Shown here: in pieces, positions 1 to 10,700 of the stretch | Layout: each line of letters opens with the position of its first letter | Numbering within the stretch: position 1 is the stretch's first letter | Source of the DNA: Gonocerus acuteangulatus | Lineage: Eukaryota > Arthropoda > Insecta > Hemiptera > Coreidae | Length of the DNA stretch: 64,000 bases | Reading direction: 5' to 3' | Assembly: GCA_946811695.1 (NCBI GenBank) | Contig: OX328123.1 | Coordinates: 152,915,840-152,979,839, forward strand | Made by a program: the position numbers and the translations under genes | Notes under the pieces: generated by a model | What the model was told of the DNA's origin: nothing | The model's input: only the letters and a program-made list of their open reading frames with translations | Database searches by the model: none

Positions 1-683
1 GTTAAGGAAGTATGCGAACAAAATTATTTTATTAATAGACATGAAAAGTTTTCGGCTCTTCATACATTTTTCGTAAATATCTCGATAACGGTTGGGAAAT
101 CGTGCTAAGTGGAAAGTGACCATTCGAATGCTTACTAAATTCTCTACAAAAAGAGGTTCTGAAGCAATATTCGATGGGGCAACGTCAATCAGAGATATAA
201 GCGCTCAAAACTTAAAAAGTGTTTGTTCTGTTGTTTTTAAAGGGGTTTTCTCTTTGTTTATCTCACTTTTTAATTGGTTGTTTCTTGTTTTAAATTGTAT
301 TTATCAGTAAAATTAGTATAGTAGTAAAATAAGCTAAGAAACGGTGCATGGTATTGGTAATAAGTTTGGAGTGGCTGTGGTAATCAAGATGGCAGTGGCT
401 AATCATGATGACGTAGGTTGTTTTGAATTCTCCTGTCTATATAACCTTCCTCATAGCCTCTAACTGAAGTTACCGTTATTTCTTATTTTGTTTTTTTTTG
501 TTTTTTTTTTTTTTTTTGTTTTTTTTATTGTTTAAAGAAATATCACAATCTGCATATTCAATTGCATCATGTAATTTGATACAGGTTACTTCTCTTATTT
601 TGTAGAAAGATTTAACCCACGACAGAATGGAATTTTATTCGGCATGAAGCTTATAGTTACAGTTGATTATAACAGTAAAACGA

Positions 684-1136
684 GGGGGGTAAATGGGCGG
701 GCTAAAGGGTTGCTGGAGCGGACGTGCGGATATGGGAGCCGTCCGACTTCTTATGGGAGCTCTGCTAAGCTTTAGTGCCCTATTCCACTGCTTAGCATCT
801 TCTAGTATACCCGATTCCCGTCAACGCCTACTGCTGATCTCCCCGTGGTACCCCCTGGGCAACGTGCTTTTGGTGAATCCAAGAGGACGGCGAACAGCAG
901 AGGCGGGGATCTGTGATGAGGCAGGGACACCTCCCCTGCTGAGCGGATCCTCTCCTTCGGGAGGAACTGTGTCGGTCTGCCGGCCTAGGTGGCAGCCCCA
1001 CCAGCAGACTCGGTGACGAGGATTAGGGGTCTAAGTTACCTAAAACAAACTCCCTACGACAAGCAATAAAGAAATTGCCGGACGTCTTTTAACGGATAAC
1101 CCAGAGGGTAAGCAGGACTCTCTGGGTGACACTTGC
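684..1136 (+). promoter_or_regulatory. LINE-A 5' UTR with presumed internal promoter
   Basis: These 453 bases between the target duplication and the ORF1 ATG are markedly more GC-rich than the surroundings and begin with a G run. Complete LINEs must carry their promoter inside the 5' UTR, so a pol II promoter is inferred here; I see no diagnostic element. A 107-codon open frame (693-1016) lies inside but shows no known domain and is probably chance. Confidence 0.5.
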
Positions 1137-2633
1137 ATGTACCTGGACCAATCATTGCCTAACGAAACCTTAACCCAAACCTCCCCTGAGGAAAATGGGA
1201 ACAGATCACAGCTAACACAGGGTGCTGAACGAACCGACGTTGTTCAGAACCAGGTGTTAGATAAGTTAGAGAAGAAAGAAACTAGCACCTCAACTTCTCG
1301 GTTCACTTTGGAGCCGTTTACAACGCCTACAAAGAGCCCCGAGAAAAAGAAACCAAGAAGAGGAAAAAAAAGACTGTTGATAGAACCACTGGCAAATGAT
1401 ATTCAGAAATTTGCCAAGTTTATTATAGTAAGCCGAGAGGAGGGGCACTCTTTTCAGAAAGTCTCCCCGTTCTTAATTAATAAGCTGATAATACAGGAAT
1501 TCGGAAATGTAGCCAGCTTAAGCAAGATGTCAAATGGTTCCTTGCTGATCGAAGCTACAAGTAAACTCCAGTCCGACAAAATTATGAAGACAAGGACTCT
1601 GGGTGTATTCGGTGTTAAGGCAGAACTGCACAAAACGCTGAATACCTCCAGAGGTGTCGTAACTTGTTTCGATTTGGAACATGCTTCGGAAAGTGAAATA
1701 AAAGATGGGCTACGAGACCAGGGCGTCATTGCTGTCCGTAAGTTCTTCCGAAAGAGGAGGACGGCTGACAGCGATGAGGACTCCTTGGAATTCACTGGAA
1801 GTGTTATGCTCACGTTTGACCAACCTGAGGTACCTTCCAGTGTACAGGCAGCCTTTTATAAACTTAGAGTTCGTCCATACGTACCCGCACCGCTGAGATG
1901 TTTTAAGTGTCAAAAGTTTGGGCATTCCGCTGTGAGATGCAGGTCGGAAAGAGAGGTGTGTATTTGTGGACACACGGCTCACAGCCCGACACCATGACCG
2001 TCTCCACCGAAATGTCCAAACTGTGACGGTCCCCACACTTCCAGATCTCGAGATTGTATAGAATACAAAATCGAAAAAGAGATTCAAAAAATGAAACTAG
2101 AAATTAAAGACCTAACGTTCAAGCAAGCGCGGGTACTTGTGAATAGTAGCTCTTATGCGCGCAGAGGTACTTACTCGAGCGCTGTGAAAAATGAGACAGA
2201 TACTGTTGTAGAAACTGTTGCACAGAAAAATATAAAAAAAACCCTCTCCCCCAAACCCCTTTCCCCCAAACCCCCAGCTACCCCAAAATCCCTTCCCCTC
2301 CCTAATCCTAATCCCTCTCCTTCAACATCATTTACTGTGGTGAATGATACCCCCAAATCCCTTCCCCCTCCTACTCCCAATCCCTCTCCTTTAACGTCAT
2401 TCACTCTGGTGAATGATGATAACGGAAGGGGAAAGATGATTTCCCCTTCAGTTATTGTTAGAGGTATGATTGAGCCGCCTGCCACTTCGCCAATCAGCAA
2501 CGCACATTCCGTTGAGGAATTGGCGGATGACGGCGGAGGCTCTTTCACTACAGTAAACAGCGGAAAGAAAGGATGGCCTAGAGGCAAAAAACGGGGACCG
2601 AAGAAACCGCCCGCCGAGGGTGAAGGAAAATAA
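1137..2633 (+). pseudogene. LINE-A ORF1, gag-like nucleic-acid-binding protein, one in-frame stop
   Basis: The frame runs from ATG 1137 to a TGA at 1995-1997 (286 codons), then continues in the same frame to 2633, about 498 codons in all. Known ORF1 proteins of this type coat the LINE RNA. The N-terminal third is charged and low-complexity, with a basic patch near residues 60-80. A folded region follows, leading into a CX2CX4HX4C zinc knuckle starting at Cys255 (CFKCQKFGHSAVRC). Further Cys/His clusters straddle the stop, including CPNCDGPH just after it. The C-terminus is Pro/Ser-rich with short internal repeats and ends in a basic tail. The TGA falls inside the zinc-knuckle block and could come from CGA to TGA CpG decay. 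Readthrough is possible but unsupported. The ATG at 2091 is an internal Met, not a separate gene. Confidence 0.85.
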
Positions 2634-2651
2634 ATTACTTATAATATTAAC

Positions 2652-5600
2652 ATGTCTCAATCGAACTACTTCCTACAGTGGAACATTCGCGGGTTCTCCG
2701 AACACAGTGACGAACTCCGTTACTTAGTAAGCACCTACAGCCCTTTAGTCGTTGCCCTCCAGGAAACCAAATTTCCTGAAGATGCGGCTAGGCAGTTGCC
2801 CGGCTATAGAGTCGAACATAGGGAGCCTAGAGTGTTGCCGGGTGGTCGAAGCCACGGAGGCGTGGCTATCTACACCTTGGATAAACTTGGGGCAATACCT
2901 ATAAATTTAAACACGCCGTTGCAAGCAGTCGCTGTACGTCTGAGAGCCCCTATAGCTGCCACTGTCTGTTCATTATATCTCCCGGATGGTCGAGGATACG
3001 ACGTGAGAGAGGTTAGAAACGTTATTTTACAATTACCTCCTCCAGTCATAATTTTAGGAGACTTCAATACGCACAATGTTTCCTGGGGTTCGAGGAGGAG
3101 CACCCCTCAGGGGCGCTTACTCTACGATACCATCGAAGAGTTGGATCTTTTGGTCCTAAACGACGGGTCACCAACTCACTTCTCCGAATCCTCGGGAACG
3201 TTGGACGCTATTGATCTCTCAATTACCAACTTTTCACCATCGTCTTACCTTCATTGGGAGGTTCTAGACGACCTACACCGATCCGACCACTTCCCAATAT
3301 TGGTTTCAGTTGCGGGTAGATATAGAGATTACAGAAAAGCAAATAAATGGGCTATCAAAAGAGCAAATTGGGACCGGTTTCGAGATTCATTCATACTCCC
3401 TGAATCGGCAGAGTCCACAGATGAAACCATAAAAAACATTATGAAGGCTATAAACGAAGCATGCGAAAAGTCTATCCCACAGGCCTCATCCTATTCAAGG
3501 AGAATACCAGTCCCTTGGTGGGATGAGGAATGTTGGAGTGCAAACAAATCGAAGAAAAGAGCCTTCAATCGCTTTAAGAGGCATCCTAATCAAGAAAACC
3601 TCATCGCCTTTAAAAAAGCAAGAGCAGTAGAAAGGCGAATAAAACTAAGAAAAAAAAGGGACTCATGGGCTAGTTACGTCAGTACAATGACGAGCGAAGC
3701 ATCAACATCTGAGGTTTGGAGAAAAATCAGAGCTATTGGGGGAAGACACACAAAACCTCAAATCCCAGTTCTTCTGAATGCTGGAATGTGCATTGATGAT
3801 CCCTTGGAAGTTGCAAATGTATTCGCAGACTATTTCGGCTCTACATTCAGCCTTATAGACTACGACGAAGATTCTCGTCAAGCTAGAGCGAGCGAAGAGG
3901 CAATGCATTTGGACTTTGGATCAATTGAAGACACAACGGATGATTACAATGTACATTTCAGCATGCTAGAATTAAATAGGGTATTACAAACAGCATCTAC
4001 AAAATCATCGCCAGGATGTGATGGTGTGCCTTTTCAAATTATAACAAATCTCCCAGACTCTGGAAAAAGAATGATTCTAGACTTATATAATCGACTCTGG
4101 ACCGACGGGAAATTTCCTCCTGCTTGGAAGGAATCAATAATTATTCCAATTATGAAGCCCGGTAAGGATCCTCAGTCTCCAAGTAGCTACAGACCCATAT
4201 CACTATTGTGTTGTCTGGGAAAGCTCTTGGAGGCAATGGTGAATTACCGGCTAGTTTACGAGTTGGAAAGGAATAATTTCATTAGCAAATATCAAGCAGG
4301 ATTCAGACAGAATTACTCCACCCAAGACCAACTAGCGCTACTGGAACACATTATACAAAAAGGTTTCTGCTCCCGGCAACATGTCACAGCCATTTTTTTC
4401 GACATGAAACAGGCATATGACAGGGCATGGAGATATGATATTCTCCGGAGGCTCCACGGATGGGGGTTTAAGGGACGACTACCCCTATTCCTCAAGAGCT
4501 TTCTCGAAGAAAGGACATTTAGAGTGCGAATAAGTAATGCCCTTTCATCACTACGTGTACAGGAAAATGGAATTCCACAGGGATCCGTCCTCAGCGTAAC
4601 CCTGTTTCTTGTCGCGATAAATGGAATAGCTGACAATGTTCGTGACGAAATTGGCAGGTCGCTCTTTGCAGATGATCTAGCCCTATTTATACCGCATCCA
4701 CCGGAAGATGAAGAAGCTCGGGGTCTGCAGGAGGCGATCGACACAGTTTGTACAGTCGCTAAGGCAAGGGGTTTTATGTTCTCAGCTGACAAAACGGTGG
4801 CGGTCCACTTTTGCAGACTTCGGCGACCACATAATCACTCATCACTACTGTTGGATGGTTCTGTGGTTACCTTCAAAGACAGACATAAGTTCCTTGGTTT
4901 AATAATGGATGCGCAATTAAGGTGGAGGCACCAAATTAATTATACAATCCAGAGGTGCGAGGCATCCCTTAGAATCCTAAAAACATTATCTAGATTTAAA
5001 TGGGGTGCCGAAAAATCGATTCTGCTTAAAATATTTGACGCACTGATAAGGTCCAGGGTTGATTATGGATGTGCAATCTATGGGTCTTCACGCAAAACGT
5101 GGCTCCGCAAGCTAGACAGACTCTACAACGCGGGGCTACGGGTTGCGATTGGTGCATTCCGCACCAGCCCACTAGATTCTATCTACATCGAGGCCGGACA
5201 TATTCCCCCAAACCATAGGCGAGGACTAATGACACTATCATACGTAAACTCATTACGAGCTAATAGCAGGCATTTCCTCAACGAAATTATAACCGACAAT
5301 GAAGAATTAGATAAATACCGGCAGAGAAGTACAATTACTAGACCGCTGGCGGTGAGAGCAAATGAATTAATTCAGTCATATGGTGGCTCCTGGGGTAACC
5401 TATTGGAGACACGGCCTCCGGTCGTTGCTCCATGGGTTCTCCCAGGTATAAACATAGACCTCTCACTGACACGGTTCAGTAAATCCAACACGGCACCCAT
5501 AATATACAAGGAAATGTACTATGAAATTATTAGAAAATTCTAAGATCACCTAATTATTTTCACGGATGGCTCAAAAACGGAAACTGGTACCGGATGTGGA

Positions 5601-6356
5601 ATCTATATTGACGGTGAAAGAAATCTCGCCGTTCCTTTGAATCCACAAACCAACATATATAGGGCGGAACTACAAGCTATACAGATAGCCCTTGAGCATT
5701 ACGGAGCTCTTGATAGAAAAATTTTAGTGTGCACAGACTCTCATAGTTCCCTGCTAGCACTAGAAAATAAATTCACCAGAGACCCACTTTTACAAGAGGT
5801 CCTCAATGTACTGGCTGTCTTGTACTCTAGAGGAACAACCGTATCGTTTCTCTGGATTCCGGGGCATACGGGCATTGGGGGCAACGAGAAAGCGGATGAA
5901 TTGGCGAGGCAGGCTGCTGAAATGGCAGCGGATCCTGCCTCTCCAGTTCATAAAAAAGATGTGAAGAGTTATTTAAAACATCTAATAAATAATAAATGGC
6001 AAGAGGAAGTTAATAATAAAGACCTATTTATAAAAAATGTCCAGAGCTCTGTAGTGGTCAATAGCTCTAAATGCAATGTGAAAAGACACGAAGACGTAGT
6101 TTTAACCCGTTTAAGAATCGGCCACACACGTCTTACTCATGGATATCATCTCGTGGGTCGTCGCCGGCCTCATTGCGAGCTGTGTGGCGCCCTGCTTGAT
6201 GTAAAGCACATCCTGGTGGAGTGCCCGCGACTTGACGAGGCAAGGCGGCGGCATCATTTGCCAAATACCCTGAGTGATATCCTGAGTAGGACAGAGCCAT
6301 CTGTCAAAAGGCTGATTGAGTATTTAAAGGACATACAAGTTTTCTGCCATGTATGA
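2652..6356 (+). pseudogene. LINE-A ORF2, endonuclease-reverse transcriptase-RNase H polyprotein, one in-frame stop
   Basis: ORF2 starts at ATG 2652, 18 bases after ORF1, and is open to a TAA at 5541-5543; the same frame then continues to 6356. Residues 1-230 form an apurinic-type endonuclease (QWNIRGF, LQETKF, GDFNTHN, SDHFPI), which in this family nicks the target. The RT palm has FDMKQAYDRAW, GIPQGSVLS and the catalytic FADD at about residues 672-675. RNase H lies after the stop, with TDGS, YRAELQAI, CTDSHSS and WIPGHTG motifs, and the protein ends with a CX2CX7HX4C finger (CELCGALLDVKHILVEC). The TAA sits only a few codons before TDGS, so this copy would make EN-RT without RNase H. All catalytic motifs are otherwise intact, which implies recent inactivation. 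Confidence 0.93.
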
Positions 6357-6599
6357 TAAGAAAAAACCATTATAGTACAGACTTTTGACAATTTGAGTAC
6401 ATTGTTTATTTCGTAAATTTGTTTTATTACCTGAGTGAATGTAATTTATTGACTGTGTGTGAGTATTTATTGTGTGATTGTGGGCCTGTAAATATGTAAA
6501 TATTATTTGTTTAGGTTTAGTTACTTTTAATGGTTGATCCAACATTTGTTAAAAAGGATGCAACCAACCTTTTGTAAATATGTATATAATATAGTAGAA

Positions 6600-6630
6600 G
6601 GGTGCTAATGACCTCAGCAGTAGATGCACC

Positions 6631-6680
<50 letters not shown>
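6600..6680 (+). other. LINE-A 3' hairpin and poly-A tail
   Basis: The last unique bases fold as stem GGGTGC, a loop of about 20 nt starting TAATGACC, and stem GCACCC, followed directly by poly-A (about 6632-6680). In several LINE/SINE pairs such a 3' stem-loop is what the reverse transcriptase recognises. The same arrangement ends the SINEs at 22933-23118, 47314-47503 and 62576-62758. Confidence 0.75.
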
Positions 6681-6682
<2 letters not shown>

Positions 6683-6943
6683 AGTAAAACGAATTTGCTA
6701 GTAAAACAAGATACTTAAAATGAAAACGAATTTTTGGTTGTTTAGAATAGAGCCTTCTCAGCAGTAGTCAAAGAGTAAGTACGTTTTCAGTACATAATTG
6801 TATTGACTTATACAGATTAAGAATTATCCGTTTCTTTGTAAGTTGGCTACTATCAGTTTCCTATGATTTGTGATGCTAATTCATTCCATTTCTTCGAGAT
6901 GTACGTAACCGCGCTAAGATGACGCAGTTCCTGCGAGTCGGAC

Positions 6944-7153
6944 TTTTCTCGGATTGACATCGCCCCATCGAAAATTACATGTAACACTTGTTTGTAGGGG
7001 GAATTTAGTAAGCTTTCGTATGGTCACTTTCCACGATTGATCAGTGGGATCTGAAACATGACATTTTCGTATCGGCACTTCCGGATAGCGTCATGAAGTC
7101 AGCGTCATAAGCGGGTTTCCTTTCCATGGAAGAAGGGAGGAACCGCGCTAAAA
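6944..7153 (+). mobile_element. HINE copy 2, internally deleted, 3' end only
   Basis: This fragment holds a short piece of HINE body (ttgacatcgcccc, then the tagtaagctttcg region) joined to the conserved 3' region (ggcacttccggat) and the terminal hairpin ending ACCGCGCTAAAA at 7153. The (TA)n tract and most of the body are missing. It abuts the 5' end of HINE copy 1 in opposite orientation. Confidence 0.65.
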
Positions 7154-7171
7154 TTATTAATCTTCTTGTTA

Positions 7172-7430
7172 GCTTAAATATGGTTTAGCGGTGACTAAAC
7201 TGGAAAATATCGTTACGAAAAACGCTGGCGTTCGCACATGCGCAGTGGGGTCCGGGCATTCGCAGTGGCCTCTTACGAAAAATAAGACAGTATGCGTCAC
7301 AAAAAAGTCTCCCCTGGCGTTCGCGCAAGCGCAGTGGCCATGTACGAATAAGATGACTGTATGTTATACAGTACATTACATAGGTTTGTCGGGTGGAACT
7401 AAAGCATATTTATGTTCCTGAATTTGAGCA
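7172..7430 (+). repeat. CpG-rich interspersed repeat, copy 1 of 3
   Basis: The segment carries gcgttcgcgcaagcgcagtgg and ends with cataggtttgtcgggtgg. Related copies lie at about 38764-38940 and 57820-57990, in the two arms of the large inverted duplication. This copy has an internal partial duplication of the CpG-rich block. No coding content and no clear termini are visible. Confidence 0.55.
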
Positions 7431-8440
7431 GAAGGCTCTAAACAAAATAATTTTTTGTCACAGCAATCAATCATGCCACGAAGTAATAATAATAATAATA
7501 ATAAAAAAAAGCGAAAATTTCGCTTAAATATAATTGCTTTGTGTGGTTACGTTTGAAAAAACCTAGGGCGAAAGATATTATGTATAAAATCTACACAGAA
7601 TCAAAGAAAGTTGAGAGATTGAAGATAATTCTGAGAATATAAGGCCCTCTGATAATGTATATATATATATAGGGAGGGGTGTTGTCTGAAACCAAGAGAA
7701 GGGGGAGGGGGGTGTGGATTTCCCCCGGGGAACCCTGCCCATCTGCTGGCCTTCAGTCCCTTTAGGGCTACTCCTAGCTCTGGGGCCATTTGCATAGTCA
7801 GGGCCTCTTGTCTTCTTCCCACTCCAAAGGGCGACATTTACATTTAAACACAATCAAACATCTGTATGAATGTTGATTTTACCGCCTACAGGAACTTGCT
7901 AAAGGAAAACCCGACAGACTTTCAATGCCCACGTCAAAAAAAGGGCAACAATAACACTTTAGGGATAATTTTTAAAGGACTTTGAACGGTTTGGCTTTCC
8001 ACACAAAACCTATTTTCCTTTCTCCATGTAGCAGAAAAATATATCTGACTCGAAGTGCTTCATCTCATTTGGACTCAGAAAACAGAAAAGAAATAAGTGG
8101 CTGAGAATCCGTCCCTAATCCTCTACGGATCAAAGCGATAGGACGACTGACTCACCGTGAAGCCTGCAGAGATCACCACCTCCTGGTACAATCTTCGAGC
8201 TGAGGGCAGCACGATAAGGGCACTTCAGCGGCTTAACGCCGTTTTTCGAGCTGCTCGCCCTAAGCCAGAGCAGCTTTGAGGCCCTTACGAGCACATTCCT
8301 CAACAAATGCTGCATACCCGCTTTGGAGGTGACTTTTCTACGCCCCGTCGAGCCCAATATTCAACTTGGCGTCAGCAGCTACCAGCTACGAGATAAGCCA
8401 GACCGCAAAAATCTCTCAGCCGCCAAATTTCAACTTTGTC
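7431..8440. other. Unassigned sequence
   Basis: An ATT microsatellite (about 7487-7503) and a short TA run (7656-7672) occur here. The part at 8110-8430 is richer in GC than its surroundings and has overlapping open frames of about 70 codons on both strands. I recognise no domain and no splice structure, so I do not call a gene. Confidence 0.3.
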
Positions 8441-8516
8441 CATTGTTTTTTTTTTTTTTTTTTCTTTCTTTTCACAAAAGCTTTTATTTTAATTCCATTG
8501 CGACTAACAACTCTAA

Positions 8517-8732
8517 GGGAACGTTTACACTAGGATAGTTATTGCAGGATATTTATATCTGAGATAAATTCTGACTAATGTAAACCATGAACAATTTCTG
8601 TCTGAGATATGCGTATATGTATTTCTATCACGAGCAATTTATGTCTGACATAAATTCTACATGGTTTACATTAGTCAGAATTTCTCTCTGATATAAATAT
8701 CCTGCTTTAACTATCCTAGTGTAAACCCACCC
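8517..8732. mobile_element. Palindromic MITE, PIF/Harbinger-like, TAA target duplication
   Basis: The element is 216 bp. Its ends share a long inverted repeat: GTTTACACTAGGATAGTTA near the left end matches the reverse complement near the right end, and homology runs inward past CTGACTAATGTAAACCATG. The sequence GTAAACCATG also recurs at the inner edge of the arms. It is flanked by TAA at 8514-8516 and 8733-8735. A 3-bp TWA duplication with GGG...CCC termini is typical of PIF/Harbinger MITEs. It has no coding capacity. Confidence 0.7.
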
Positions 8733-8941
8733 TAACAATATCTGCTCCACAAGGAGATATTTTTGTTTTGTTTTATTCGAAAATAAATCAGTCAATATTT
8801 TTCTTTCAATATTTTCAATTATTTAGCCTCTCTTAAGGCACTTTAAGTTCGGCACCATTTCCGGTGCATATTATTCATATTTTTTCATTAGCAATTTGGT
8901 GCTGAACAAAAATATCAGTAAGTAAAAAGTACGACATAGAA

Positions 8942-9577
8942 GGAAGGATGTGCAAAGGCATATGCGGAAGGCAAGGGCCATTCTGAAGGATATAGTTTAT
9001 GTGGCGAAGTATATAGAGGGTCTTATAAGGAAGGATATAGTAGATCACGTAAGAAAAGATATAGAAGGACATATTAGGAACCACATAGAAAACCATATAA
9101 GGAAGGATGTGCAAAAGCATATGTGGAAGGCAAGGGCCATTCTGAAGGATATAGTTTATGTGACGAAGTATATAGAGGGTCTTATAAGGAAGGATATAGT
9201 AGATCACGTAAGGAAAGATGTAGAAGTACATATTAGGAACCACATAGAAAACCATATAAGGAAGGATGTGCAAAAGCATATGTGGAAGGCATTGGCCATT
9301 CTGAAGGATACAGTTTATGTGACGAAGTATATAGAGGGTCTTATAAGGAAGGATATAGTAGATCACGTAAGGAAAGATATAGAAGGACATATTAGGAACC
9401 ACATAGAAAACCATATAAGGAAGGATGTGCAAAAGCATATGTGGAAGGCATGGGCCATTCTGAAGGATACAGTTTAAGTGACGAAGTATATAGAGGGTCT
9501 TATAAGGAAGGATATAGTAGATCACGTAAGGAAAGATATAGAAGGACATATTAGGAACCACATAGAAAACCATATAA
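8942..9577. repeat. 159-bp minisatellite, four copies, open on both strands
   Basis: The motif ggaaggatgtgc recurs at 8942, 9101, 9260 and 9419, with a variant at 9578, an exact 159-base step. Copies differ by a few substitutions only. Each unit is built from degenerate sub-repeats of the form aaggatatagaaggacat. Because 159 is 53 codons, open frames of 175 codons (+) and 232 codons (-) run through the array. The encoded repeats are compositionally simple, and I regard them as a by-product. Confidence 0.9.
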
Positions 9578-9970
9578 GGAAGGATATCAATGGGTCTAGG
9601 ATATAAAATTACGTTTAAAGAAGAATATAGAAGTTTGTATAAGGAATGGTATTTGAGATCAAGTCAAATAAGGCAGGATATTATGAACCATATAGAAAGC
9701 CCTATAAGGAAGGATATCCATGGGTTTATATTCAAGGATATAAATTGGAGTGTACAGAAGAATATAGAAGTTTGTATAAGCAGGGATATATAAGGTAAAG
9801 TCAAATAAAGAAGTATTTACAATGACGTGGGCAGTTATAGAAGGCGCCATGTTGAAGGCTATACAAGGAAGTATATAAGAGGTCATGTTTGAAAGGATAA
9901 GAATATATTAGGAAAGATATAGGAGGTCATATTAGAAAGTTGTTGCACAAGCCTAAACGGTAGGTTACTG
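9578..9970. repeat. Degenerate continuation of the minisatellite
   Basis: Shorter, diverged units (aaggatatccatggg, agaagtttgtataag, ggtcatatta) continue the theme of the 159-bp array without a fixed period. A remnant reappears at 10713-10755. This looks like the older edge of the array. Confidence 0.6.
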
Positions 9971-10175
9971 AATGGTAGACAAAGAAGGACATCCAAGTTC
10001 ATATCGTCCATACAAATGCATAGTATCGAATGCGAAAAAACTCATTTTTCATTTTCACTCTATACTTACTGCTGTTTATGACTGATTTACGTTGAGACAA
10101 ACACACGAAAATTAAAGACAAAAAATTATCAATTACAGAAAATCAAACTAACGAATGTGCATTAAGCCAAATTAA

Positions 10176-10178
<3 letters not shown>

Positions 10179-10258
<80 letters not shown>
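10179..10258. repeat. (TA)n microsatellite with short (CA) interruption
   Basis: About 80 bases of alternating TA with a central acacaca. It directly precedes SINE-1 copy A; with the TA tract at 10641-10697 it suggests that the SINE landed inside a TA tract. Confidence 0.9.
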
Positions 10259-10261
<3 letters not shown>

Positions 10262-10634
10262 GGTGAGGTTAGCTCAGTGGTAGAGCACTCGACTAATGAA
10301 CTGGAGGACCAGTTTCAAAACCCGAGTGCGCACTAAAGATTTTTTCTTCTAGTGCTGCCGTTTGAGGGTTGGATTTGGGGTCCCAGATCGTCCCTAGGCT
10401 CACCCAGCCTTTAATTAATTTAATTAATAATGGGTACCTTGGGTGCTAATGACTCTAGCAGTCGAAGCAGCCAAGGGGAAAATCAGGCGCCCGGAGCATA
10501 GTATTGACCACACTATCTCCCTAGTGCTAGTGGAAAAAAAAACTATCTCCCTAGTTTGCCGTATGGTCAAGAATCAGATACCTCTACAGTATCTGCCCCT
10601 CTGGGCCCTTGTGGCCTGTTACGGGACTGATTTT

Positions 10635-10640
<6 letters not shown>
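10259..10640 (+). mobile_element. SINE-1 copy A, tRNA-derived
   Basis: The head has a pol III A box (TAGCTCAGTGGTAGAGCAC) and a degenerate B box (gtttcaaaacccgag), so it derives from a tRNA. The body holds a TGGGTGCTAATGACTC segment like the LINE-A tail, but about 180 further bases follow, ending gggactgattttttttt. It matches copy B (12364-12706) throughout. Copy A has an extra internal duplication of actatctccctagt separated by an A run. It is a SINE rather than a tRNA gene because the anticodon arm is disturbed and the sequence continues far past the tRNA. Confidence 0.8.

Positions 10641-10697
<57 letters not shown>
10641..10697. repeat. (TA)n microsatellite
   Basis: Pure TA tract directly after the 3' end of SINE-1 copy A. 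Confidence 0.95.

Positions 10698-10700
<3 letters not shown>

Larger units (their letters stand above)
684..6680 (+). mobile_element. LINE-A, full-length non-LTR retrotransposon (I-like: gag, EN-RT-RNase H)
   Basis: The element holds a GC-rich 5' UTR, a gag-like ORF1, an 18-bp spacer, ORF2 with endonuclease, reverse transcriptase and RNase H, a short 3' UTR with a terminal hairpin, and a poly-A tail of about 49 A. It is flanked by the 12-bp direct repeat acagtaaaacga (672-683 and 6681-6692), a target-site duplication, so both ends are placed to within the ambiguity of the A tail. It reads as one insertion into an older HINE. Each ORF is closed by exactly one in-frame stop, so the copy is young but probably dead. 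Domain order with RNase H and the C-terminal CCHC motif points to the I superfamily; the exact clade is not resolved by eye. Confidence 0.93.
1..6943 (-). mobile_element. HINE copy 1 (Helentron-type, non-autonomous), split by LINE-A
   Basis: The 5' end is at about 6943, read on the minus strand as GTCCGACTCGCAGG followed by the subterminal AGCGCGGTT motif. The body then runs leftward, is interrupted by LINE-A (684-6680), resumes at 683 and leaves the window at base 1. The two halves align with the uninterrupted copy at 17872-19474 and with the 5' part of the copy at 34572-35393. The HINE was therefore present before LINE-A landed. It has no coding capacity. The 3' end and (TA)n tract lie outside the window. 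Confidence 0.75.

Noticed and set aside
693..1016. 107-codon ORF in the LINE-A 5' UTR
   Set aside because: No domain, no second copy to compare, and it lies wholly inside an untranslated leader.
4313..4792. 159-codon antisense frame over LINE-A RT (and other antisense frames at 1454, 1710, 2171)
   Set aside because: Shadows of the sense ORFs, without motifs of their own.
7601..7853. Overlapping frames of 78 and 91 codons on the minus strand
   Set aside because: They overlap each other in different frames across a TA tract and G/C runs; no domain seen.
10259..10330. tRNA gene at the TAGCTCAGTGGTAGAGC motif
   Set aside because: The anticodon region is not a proper arm, the B box is degenerate, and the same 340-380-bp unit recurs at 12364. 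The heads at 11599, 38570, 58075 and 62576 were rejected as tRNA genes for the same kind of reason.
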